Shown one piece after another: positions 23,526-29,255 of a stretch of 29,255 nt of DNA (position 1 is its first letter; every line of letters begins with the position of its first letter). The position numbers and the translations under genes were made by a program. The notes beneath the pieces are model-generated. The model did no database searches, was not told the DNA's origin, and saw nothing but the letters and a program-made list of their open reading frames with translations. Source of the DNA: a virus; the IMG/VR virus record IMGVR_UViG_3300031974_005143, positions 1 to 29,255 of that record, one strand, 5' to 3'.

Positions 23526-23788
23526 TCGAGTTTGTAGACCATAAAACCAACGAGCAAATTCACTTGATTAATTACGAAAGCGAATACAGACATCTTCCAA
23601 GGGTAGATGATGAAGTGTTTTTCCTTCACGAGTCTGGTAAATATCAAAATTGTATCGTGACAAGAGTGGAGCATATAATCTGTGATGGAGAGCAAGGGTG
23701 GCCTATGATTTATGTCAGACCAAGAAAGAAGTCAATTATTCATTTCTCACTTTCCATTTTCAACCTTCAATTATCTGTTAATATATGA
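23522..23788 (+). CDS. Small unrecognised phage protein
   Basis: An 88-residue protein coupled on both sides by four-base overlaps (terminase above, Gp36-like below). The first 70 residues look like a beta-barrel of the SH3/Tudor kind (LPRVDDEVFFLHESGKYQNCIVTRVEH...GWPMIYVRPRKK). The last 18 residues come from a T/C-rich low-complexity stretch (tttccattttcaaccttcaat) resembling Bacteroidota intergenic DNA, suggesting a recently lost stop codon. I do not recognise a family or function. Confidence 0.55.
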   Translation: MIEFVDHKTNEQIHLINYESEYRHLPRVDDEVFFLHESGKYQNCIVTRVEHIICDGEQGWPMIYVRPRKKSIIHFSLSIFNLQLSVNI

Positions 23789-24201
23789 GCACATTCATAA
23801 CCAAACCGGACTATTACGTTGGCAAGCGTCAAGCGGTCATCGATCAACTGACAGATGATAACGACAGCATATTGGACACTGCTGAAGAGGATGCTATTGA
23901 CCTGGTGAAGAAGAAGCTTCACCACTATGATGTTGAAGCCATCTTTAGCCAGACTGATGGTGACCGTGACAAAACGGTACTGAGATGGTGTAAGTACATC
24001 GTGCTTTACTTCATCTACGAACGTGCAGATGATTCCTTCATTCCCGAATCAGTGATCAAGAATTACGATGACACCATGGAGTCATTGGACAAGATTTCGC
24101 AGGGACGAGAGCAGATAGATCTTCCCCGGCTTGAAGACAGTGAATCTGTGCCATCTACCAAATTTCAATACGGAGGAAGAACCCCAAGGTCAACCTTCTG
24201 A
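23785..24201 (+). CDS. Head-tail connector protein, Mu Gp36/DUF1320-like
   Basis: A 138-residue protein. The N-terminus MSTFITKPDYYVGKRQAVIDQLTDDN followed by helices with AEEDAIDLVKKKLHHYDVEAIF and RWCKYIVLYFIYERADDSFIPE matches the Gp36 (DUF1320) pattern in which D, Y and ER positions are conserved. These proteins form a ring below the portal. In Mu it lies just after the F-like head genes; here it precedes the portal, a common rearrangement in Bacteroidota phages. It is separated from the portal gene by 33 bases. Confidence 0.72.
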   Translation: MSTFITKPDYYVGKRQAVIDQLTDDNDSILDTAEEDAIDLVKKKLHHYDVEAIFSQTDGDRDKTVLRWCKYIVLYFIYERADDSFIPESVIKNYDDTMESLDKISQGREQIDLPRLEDSESVPSTKFQYGGRTPRSTF

Positions 24202-24234
24202 TTATTTCATCTATTTAACAGCAATTGAACACAC

Positions 24235-26841
24235 ATGAGCGGCTCAATCATATCCAAACTACGGAACATGCTTCCAACATGGAAGCCCTTTCAGGTCAGC
24301 GAAAAACTAGTAGACCCCAACAACACTAAAAAGAAGCGGGTCAGCTACCAAATAAAAACCAATAGACGACTTAGGTTCGATGTAGAGCAGGACGATCTGA
24401 AGACGGCACTCATGCACGCCCTTGACGAGATAGATCCCCGACGGGAAATGCTACTCGAAGTGTACCGGGAAGCCAAGAGGGATTTACGACTTCTGGCACA
24501 GTGTCAAAACGGAATTGATGACGTGATACAAGCTGGCTGGGGTTGGTTCAACGATGAGACTGGAGAGCTAAATGAAGACGTTACCAAGCTATTCCAAAAG
24601 CAGTGGTTTGAAAAGGCGATGACAGTCAAGCTCTGGGAAGAGTTTGAAGGCTACAAGCTATTGGAGTTGGGGCAAATGATCCTAACCGAGAATGGTTGGG
24701 AGTTCAAAAAGGTGAAAGAGTTCCCAATGGAAAACGTTCTACCAGAAAGAGGGCTGTTGATCGCACACCCACAAGCTGCCAATGGCGTGCCTTACCGGCC
24801 AGAGGATTACCCCGACGATAAAGACAAGCAAAGGCTTGCTGAGGCCTTTAGTGAATGGCTGGTAGAATGCGGAGATCCGGAAAGTCTCGGACTGTTTGCT
24901 GTAGCAGCTAAAAACAGCATCTACAAGAAGTGGGGACTTGGGGATTGGTGTAGAAGCTCCGAAAAATGGATTGACCCATTCCTTGTCATAAGATCAGGCA
25001 CAGATGATCAAACAGAGAATGACAAAAAAGCCAAAATGGCCGGTGAATTTGGCAATAACAGTTGGGCGATTTTGGATGATCAGGACGAGATAGATCTTGT
25101 GGAACGCAAAAACGCCAACGGTTATACCATCACTAAAGATTTGCTCGATTACCTTGATACAGAAAACGCCATAGGGATCAACGGACAATCAGCCACTGCA
25201 AATGATCAAGCATGGTCAGGTTCAAGCGAAGTACAAGAGCGTACCCAAATCAAGCGATCCCGAAGAAGATTGAGACATCTTATGTATTGGGTCAACGAAA
25301 CACTTAAACCCAAATTAATGGCTGTAAACGGAGGCGATACAGCCTATAAGGTCATTGAAGGTCATAGTTGGAAACCTCTATCACTCCTGGAAGAGGATGA
25401 TGCCGAATCAACAGATCCTGATCAAAGCGACGATCCAAAGGAAAACGGAAACCCAAAAAACAAATCAAAGGGCAAGCGGGCTGGGGGTACCGCCGTGGGA
25501 AAGTCGAACGGGTTAGGGTATCATATTGAAATCTCTAACCTCTATGCTTTTGACACTCATGGTCATATCGATCACCGTCCCTACAATAGTTCGACTCTTG
25601 AAAGGCTGGCTGAAAAGATGGCCGAAAAGGTACAGGCTCAGGTCATCAAGCCCGGTCAGGTAGATAATAATCTAACCGAAGCGCAGGCAAAGGAATTATT
25701 GACCGCCCTGCGCGGAGGATACGAAAAAACCCTTAAATCCGTGGTGTTCGCTTCTCCTGAGCATCGGATAAAAGTGCAGCTAGAGCATAACATATATGTG
25801 ATGGCTGCATTCAAGAACCATCAGAATGTATTGGACATTCATGATCTGTTATTGGATAGTGAGGGTAAAATCAAATCAAAGAGCCAGTTCCTGAAGGATG
25901 TCCAAGGGGTCAACAAAGACTACAACGTACATTGGGCAGCTACCGAATGGAGGCTTGCCAGGGGACAGGCTCAAATGGCCGATAAATACCTGTTGTACAA
26001 AGATCGAGGTGGATCATTCGTATACCAATCAATGAATGATGGACATGTGCGCCCCGAGCATGAAAAGCTTCACGGCCTTACCGCCCCAGTGGATCATCCA
26101 ATTTGGGATCAGATCCTGCCGAAAAACGGATATGGGTGTAGATGCTTCTTTAGATGGATCAGCAAGGTGATCACCAACATCAGTAAAGCCGCTGAGGAAT
26201 TCGCAGATAACCTACCAGCCATATGGAAAAACAATGCTGGGAAATCTGGTCGGGTATTCAGCGAGGATCATCCATACTTTGAGGTAGCAAAAAAGTATGT
26301 AGAGAAAGCTCAGAAGCTTTTCGGGTTCAAACCTCCGGTTAATCTGGAGCGGTTCAATCATAACCTTGCACTGTATGAAACCCTGAAAGATTCAAAGGAT
26401 CATGAGTTGTTAAGCGCAGTACTGGACACCGGAGGTTTTTTGTTCCGGCATAAGAATTTTGACAAAAAGGACTACTTCCTCAATAAGAAGGCAGCAGATC
26501 GACTCGCTAAAAATGGTTATGCTGTGGAGATCCGGGAGCATGTAAGCACGGAAGGTATTCCTAATCCAGAGCTGACGATATCAGGTACAATAAGCGATCT
26601 GAAGACTCCCGAGAAAATCGGGGGCATCAAGTCGGCTTTCTCTAATGCCAAAAAACAAGGCATTGATACCGTAGTGGTCAAACTGAATAACGGATGGGAT
26701 GTAGAGGCCATTAGGAAAAAAGTGGATGATGGCTTTCATTTCAACGACACCATTGATATGGTTTACCTCCTATTTAAAGGGGAAGTAATAGAGATTACAA
26801 GAATGGAGTGGTTGGATGGTCAGCTGTATAAAATAAAATAA
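24235..26841 (+). CDS. Portal (Gp29/DUF935-like) + MuF head protein + CdiA-type tRNase-like C-terminal domain, one polypeptide
   Basis: An 868-residue triple fusion. Residues 1-385 are a DUF935/Mu gp29-like portal (DEIDPRREMLLEVYREAKRD, QKQWFEKAM, NAIGINGQSATANDQAWSGS). A low-complexity charged linker (385-425) follows. Residues 425-690 are a MuF/gp30-like head morphogenesis domain with AATEWRLARGQAQ near 567 and the DGHVRPEHEKLHG...NGYGCRCFFRW signature at 600-640. Residues 700-868 resemble the CdiA C-terminal tRNA nuclease domain: DRLAKNGYAVEIREH, then NPELTISGTISDLKTP (PD-(D/E)xK-like), AKKQGIDTVVVKLNN, and VYLLFKGEVIEITR. In Mu these parts are separate or lack the toxin. No antitoxin gene is evident beside it. 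Confidence 0.85.
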   Translation: MSGSIISKLRNMLPTWKPFQVSEKLVDPNNTKKKRVSYQIKTNRRLRFDVEQDDLKTALMHALDEIDPRREMLLEVYREAKRDLRLLAQCQNGIDDVIQAGWGWFNDETGELNEDVTKLFQKQWFEKAMTVKLWEEFEGYKLLELGQMILTENGWEFKKVKEFPMENVLPERGLLIAHPQAANGVPYRPEDYPDDKDKQRLAEAFSEWLVECGDPESLGLFAVAAKNSIYKKWGLGDWCRSSEKWIDPFLVIRSGTDDQTENDKKAKMAGEFGNNSWAILDDQDEIDLVERKNANGYTITKDLLDYLDTENAIGINGQSATANDQAWSGSSEVQERTQIKRSRRRLRHLMYWVNETLKPKLMAVNGGDTAYKVIEGHSWKPLSLLEEDDAESTDPDQSDDPKENGNPKNKSKGKRAGGTAVGKSNGLGYHIEISNLYAFDTHGHIDHRPYNSSTLERLAEKMAEKVQAQVIKPGQVDNNLTEAQAKELLTALRGGYEKTLKSVVFASPEHRIKVQLEHNIYVMAAFKNHQNVLDIHDLLLDSEGKIKSKSQFLKDVQGVNKDYNVHWAATEWRLARGQAQMADKYLLYKDRGGSFVYQSMNDGHVRPEHEKLHGLTAPVDHPIWDQILPKNGYGCRCFFRWISKVITNISKAAEEFADNLPAIWKNNAGKSGRVFSEDHPYFEVAKKYVEKAQKLFGFKPPVNLERFNHNLALYETLKDSKDHELLSAVLDTGGFLFRHKNFDKKDYFLNKKAADRLAKNGYAVEIREHVSTEGIPNPELTISGTISDLKTPEKIGGIKSAFSNAKKQGIDTVVVKLNNGWDVEAIRKKVDDGFHFNDTIDMVYLLFKGEVIEITRMEWLDGQLYKIK

Positions 26842-26873
26842 GCCCGAACCTCGCTTAGCGTTGGGTTGGGCTT
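26840..26873 (-). terminator. Hairpin at portal gene end, better as leftward terminator
   Basis: AAGCCC (26840-26845) pairs with GGGCTT (26868-26873), extended inward by G/T, A/T and C/G pairs with one mismatch. Rightward it has no T tract. Leftward it is followed by ATTTTATTTTAT, a better intrinsic terminator. It overlaps the stop codon of the portal fusion (26839-26841). Confidence 0.5.
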
Positions 26874-26893
26874 GCGGCCTCAAATGACCAGTA

Positions 26894-26901
26894 CAAATAT
26901 A
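26894..26901 (-). promoter_or_regulatory. Possible leftward Bacteroidota -7 element (TATATTTG)
   Basis: On the minus strand TATATTTG at 26901-26894 matches the Bacteroidota TAnnTTTG promoter core. No clear -33 element is at the expected distance. If active it would start a short antisense RNA running into the hairpin at 26873-26840. Confidence 0.3.
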
Positions 26902-26917
26902 CGAATTATTAGGAGAC

Positions 26918-27394
26918 ATGTTTAGAAACAAGCTAACCGGCAAATCACTAGCCCAGGACATGCACCAGGTGGCCAGGGATTTGGACAAGCTGATAAGCAA
27001 GGAGCTGCCGGAGGAAACCGAAAGCAAACTTGGGGAAATGGTGTCCAACTCATTCAGAAACGAACGTTATTCAGGAAACCAAAAATCCAAAAAATGGCAA
27101 CACCGAAAAGGACAGAAGAAAGTCAGAAAGCGTGACCGTAAGAATATCCTGGTGGATGAGGGCATTTTAGCCGGATCGTTCGAGACCTTTAGTCGTAAAG
27201 GTGAATCCGGCATATCAACCCCAGTACCATACGCTCCCGTTCACAACGAAGGTCTCAAGGCTGGAAAAGGCAAAGGCTTCAAAATGCCACAGCGACAGAT
27301 TATGCCAAAACCTGGTGAGCAAAGCCCCGTACTGACCAAGCATGTATTTAAGTTTCTGGACAAAAAGGGAGATGAAATATTCAACAAACGTTAA
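26918..27394 (+). CDS. Virion morphogenesis / tail completion protein (Mu gpG / P2 gpS-like)
   Basis: A 158-residue basic protein. The pattern RDLDKLISKELPEETESKLGEMVSNSFRNERYSGN, KWQHRKGQKKVRKRDRKNILVDEGILAGSF, VPYAPVHNEGLKAGKGKGFKMPQRQIM matches the Phage_tail_S/virion morphogenesis family, with the conserved YA.vHn.G...G...MPqRqi stretch. It functions at the head-tail joint. It follows a hairpin after the portal fusion, with AGGAG just before the ATG. Length is normal for the family. Confidence 0.8.
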   Translation: MFRNKLTGKSLAQDMHQVARDLDKLISKELPEETESKLGEMVSNSFRNERYSGNQKSKKWQHRKGQKKVRKRDRKNILVDEGILAGSFETFSRKGESGISTPVPYAPVHNEGLKAGKGKGFKMPQRQIMPKPGEQSPVLTKHVFKFLDKKGDEIFNKR

Positions 27395-27400
27395 ACGATC

Positions 27401-27958
27401 ATGATACACGATTTTTTGTACCTCTGGTGGAAAGAAAAGCTCAAAACTGTGGCTGAAGTAAAAACCATAGAAATGGACTTTGATCAGGATGCCGACTCCA
27501 AACAGGAAGAAAACCAGTTGATAAACAGCCCGGCAGTGTTGATATCATTTCCGGGAGAACCGCCAATGTATGACCTGGGCAACGGATGTCAGGAAGCAAA
27601 TATGGAAGTCACCCTAAGACTAGCCACGGCAAATTGGAGGTGGAAGGATGAACGGATAAGGAAGGCAGGAAAAGTCAACCACTTTGATATCGCCAGAGCC
27701 ATCTACAAGGAGATTAATAAAATTCGGGATGGAAAGTTGAGTGAAATACCTGAGTTTGCAGCTTTGGAAGATACCGATGATGACTTCACTATGATCACTA
27801 CAATCAGCCGATCCAGCGTAAGTACAGACCAGCGACACAGCTTGTTTATCCGTAGCTCTCAGACCTTTACCATGAGGGTGGAAGACTTCACAGCGAACCG
27901 TTCTTTTGAAAATACCGTTGCATCATTAGGAATCAATCTTTTGGAATTAATACCCTAA
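27401..27958 (+). CDS. Probable tail terminator / Mu Gp37-like (DUF1834) protein
   Basis: A 185-residue protein assigned mainly by position after the virion morphogenesis gene. It begins MIHDFLYLWWKEKLKTVAEVKTIEMDFDQD, with a central PAVLISFPGEPPMYDLGNGC strand and a long helix (KVNHFDIARAIYKEINKIRDGKL), then RSSQTFTMRVEDFTA. This mix of an N-terminal helix, strands, helix and a C-terminal strand fits neck/tail terminator proteins. Motif evidence is modest, and it could be an unrelated joining protein. The gene is 6 bases after the preceding one. Confidence 0.6.
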   Translation: MIHDFLYLWWKEKLKTVAEVKTIEMDFDQDADSKQEENQLINSPAVLISFPGEPPMYDLGNGCQEANMEVTLRLATANWRWKDERIRKAGKVNHFDIARAIYKEINKIRDGKLSEIPEFAALEDTDDDFTMITTISRSSVSTDQRHSLFIRSSQTFTMRVEDFTANRSFENTVASLGINLLELIP

Positions 27959-27977
27959 AGGCATTATTTTGGGGTAT
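27950..27977. terminator. Hairpin overlapping stop of Gp37-like gene
   Basis: ATACCCTAAA (27950-27959) pairs with TTTGGGGTAT (27968-27977) with one G/T pair and an 8-base loop. It includes the stop codon of the gene at 27401-27958. No T tract follows rightward, so it may act as a processing or weak termination site. Confidence 0.45.
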
Positions 27978-27993
27978 ATCCAGTTATCCCTTC

Positions 27994-28227
27994 ATGTCAT
28001 CAGTCGCACTAGAGAACCAAACCTCACAAGAATCAACCTGGTATAACCCGGTCAGGCGCACTACGATCAAGCGACACCAACTGGTAATAGACAAGTTTAA
28101 CGAACTATCAAAAATCAAGATCAAAGGAATGCGACCCCATCCTGATGATGTGATGGAGCTGGTAAGCGAGGCAACCGGATACGCCGTAGGTACCATTGAG
28201 AACATACTTTACCGAAACAGGAAGTAA
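27994..28227 (+). CDS. Small HTH-like phage protein
   Basis: A 77-residue basic protein (MSSVALENQTSQESTWYNPVRRTTIKRHQLVIDKFNELSKIKIKGMRPHPDDVMELVSEATGYAVGTIENILYRNRK). The last 30 residues read as a helix-turn-helix-like unit (MELVSEATGYAVGTIENIL) of the type in small regulators or packaging factors. I cannot assign it. It is followed at once by a 34-residue membrane ORF (TAATG). Confidence 0.5.
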   Translation: MSSVALENQTSQESTWYNPVRRTTIKRHQLVIDKFNELSKIKIKGMRPHPDDVMELVSEATGYAVGTIENILYRNRK

Positions 28228-28331
28228 TGGAGCCAAAGACTGAGCTGGAGTTGTGGATGATCCCATTATTTATTGGAGTTTGGTTTCTTGGGATATGGCT
28301 CCACGGGAAGTTTAGGAACCGGAGGAGGTAG
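28227..28331 (+). CDS. 34-residue single-span membrane protein
   Basis: Start codon overlaps the stop of the previous gene (TAATG). The product begins MEPKTELELWM and has a hydrophobic span (IPLFIGVWFLGIWL) followed by a basic tail (HGKFRNRRR), the N-out C-in or N-in small-membrane-protein pattern. It overlaps the leftward gene by 20 bases. Function unknown; similar miniproteins act as lysis or superinfection factors. Confidence 0.45.
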   Translation: MEPKTELELWMIPLFIGVWFLGIWLHGKFRNRRR

Positions 28332-28836
28332 CATGAACAATTTCCTTATTTATCAAATTAAAGCTACTCTTGTCAGTGCATTCATAGAATAGTTTATATA
28401 AATCTCCTGTTACATCACTGCATGAAATTTGAATATTGACACATTTGGCTGAGCTTATTACATTTGGAGTAGTTACTGAATAAATTTCCATCACACCCGG
28501 AGATAAAATTGACCTATTAAAATCCTTATCATAACGCTTTATTGATATTTTTTCCAAGTTTGCACCATTATGAACAGCTCCTTGAACTTTTTTTAACTCT
28601 ATTGAATAGACTCCATTATTGTAGACGAACAAAAGATATGTCCCTAAAAGCTGTGTCATAGTAATCGAAATCTTAGGAGCTACATTGTCAATATTCAAAA
28701 CCTTAGACAGCAAGTAGGACTGTTTAGCTATCCTATTAGACTGCATACCCAAAACCACGGCGATATAGGCACTAATAAAAATCCCTAGCGTACCAACAGC
28801 AGCTAGGGTTAATTCAATAAAAGTCTTGAGATCCAT
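28312..28836 (-). CDS. Unrecognised N-anchored membrane protein, candidate moron
   Basis: A 174-residue protein with one N-terminal membrane segment (LAAVGTLGIFISAYIAVVLGM, about 11-32) and a soluble remainder that is beta-rich (LGTYLLFVYNNGVYSIELKKVQGAVHNGANLEKISIKRYDK). It is on the strand opposite to the cluster it follows and its DNA is visibly more AT-rich, with TTT/ATA codons, so it may be a late-acquired cassette. Two cysteines late in the chain are not in a recognised motif. I do not recognise a family. Confidence 0.5.
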   Translation of the reverse strand: MDLKTFIELTLAAVGTLGIFISAYIAVVLGMQSNRIAKQSYLLSKVLNIDNVAPKISITMTQLLGTYLLFVYNNGVYSIELKKVQGAVHNGANLEKISIKRYDKDFNRSILSPGVMEIYSVTTPNVISSAKCVNIQISCSDVTGDLYKLFYECTDKSSFNLINKEIVHATSSGS

Positions 28837-28841
28837 TTGTA

Positions 28842-29255
28842 CTATTCTTGCGCCAAACCTATATGGAACAAAGCCTTTTCACCTTCCCAGTATTCTGCTG
28901 TGAGGCGTACTTTCTGACCTTCAACATTCATTAGATACACACAAGGTTGGTAATAAATATCCTCTGCTAGATCCACTGCATAGCAAGTCCATTTTGAATT
29001 TGGTTGTACTTCTATCTGCTGACCAGACACCAGATCCTTCATTCCACGCACAGGCTTTTTCACGAACCCAACCTTTTGGTTTAGGTAAGTAGACCGGAGT
29101 TTATCCATGTACCCGGTAAGGATGAATGTTTTGTACACACCAAGTTCAACAGGTTTTACCGTTTTAGTCACTCCTCCGGAAAGCTGAAAAGTAACCTGGG
29201 AAGCATCATGTTCACCAGAAGTGATGGCAGTGATGATATAAGTAGCTGTGTCCTG
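28842..29255 (-). CDS. Unrecognised protein, 5' end cut by window edge
   Basis: The leftward frame is open without stop to the right edge of the window (28 codons beyond the GTG at 29171), so the gene begins outside and the annotated start is doubtful. Visible residues include QDTATYIITAITSG, SGGVTKTVKPVELGVYKTFILTG and KVGFVKKPVRGMKDLVSGQQIEVQPNSKWTCYAVDL. It looks like a globular, mostly beta protein. It lies 5 bases upstream of the membrane protein gene and probably shares its transcript. No function can be given. Confidence 0.5.
   Translation of the reverse strand, partial: QDTATYIITAITSGEHDASQVTFQLSGGVTKTVKPVELGVYKTFILTGYMDKLRSTYLNQKVGFVKKPVRGMKDLVSGQQIEVQPNSKWTCYAVDLAEDIYYQPCVYLMNVEGQKVRLTAEYWEGEKALFHIGLAQE

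Larger units (their letters stand above)
6022..29255. mobile_element. Tailed prophage, partial (left boundary approximate, right end outside window)
   Basis: From the Dam methylase gene rightward, nearly every gene is a recognisable or positionally plausible phage gene: terminase, portal/MuF, protease-scaffold, capsid, sheath, tube, chaperone, tape measure, baseplate, adhesin and lysis-like genes. Host-type T9SS and lipoprotein genes stop at 5931. Mu relatives are seen in the Gp36-like, Gp29/Gp30-like and virion-morphogenesis genes, and the modification gene lies at the edge as mom does in Mu. No transposase or integrase lies in the window, so the integration mode is unproven. Confidence 0.8.

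Noticed and set aside
4851-26863. 10-mer CTTAGCGTTG at 4851-4860 and 26854-26863 as a repeat family
   Set aside because: Too short, different surroundings, only two copies seen.
26842-26917. Rightward intrinsic terminator after the portal fusion
   Set aside because: The hairpin has no T tract on the rightward strand, and downstream head-joining genes need the same transcript.
1-29255. CRISPR arrays, tRNA or rRNA genes, insertion sequences, retron or diversity-generating repeats
   Set aside because: No regular repeat-spacer pattern, no cloverleaf or rRNA match, and no transposase or reverse transcriptase frame was seen.

Overview
The window looks like the chromosome of a Bacteroidota bacterium, probably of the Cytophagales type, carrying one end of a tailed prophage. 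The host signs are a protein with a C-terminal type IX secretion sorting domain, an acidic-start lipoprotein, and A-rich rather than Shine-Dalgarno-rich translation starts. The genus cannot be fixed from the sequence.

Host side (1-5931): the 3' part of a Kelch/cadherin-repeat protein with a T9SS sorting domain, a convergent lipoprotein gene behind a strong shared hairpin terminator, a 600-base non-coding stretch with nested inverted repeats, and a small secreted protein. The prophage edge lies between 5932 and about 6151. That stretch is packed with direct and inverted repeats, but the exact junction is not resolved.

Phage side (about 6022 to the right edge): a contractile-tail phage with Mu-like head genes and an HK97/ClpP-type capsid module. 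The leftward cluster (21260 to 6152) runs protease/scaffold, major capsid, lysis-like genes, sheath, tube, tail-assembly chaperone, tape measure, baseplate genes, adhesin/fibre genes and a Dam methylase. The rightward cluster (21373 to 28331) runs small and large terminase, Gp36-like, a giant portal fusion, virion morphogenesis protein, a Gp37-like protein and two small proteins. Two unrecognised leftward genes close the window, the last cut by the edge.

Main observations: (1) a textbook A_AAA_AAG -1 frameshift site joins the chaperone ORF to a 50-codon ORF, giving a 249-residue product; (2) portal, MuF-type head protein and a CdiA-type tRNase-like toxin domain form one 868-residue polypeptide; (3) the small-terminase leader carries a 14-base (16 with a bulge) complement of the large-terminase Shine-Dalgarno, the strongest one I found in the window, suggesting long-range mRNA control of terminase stoichiometry; (4) an 11-bp inverted repeat sits between the two divergent late clusters; (5) a 12-bp direct repeat flanks the methylase gene at the phage edge; (6) the lysis-like cassette has an L,D-transpeptidase-like cysteine motif and two EF-hand-like loops.
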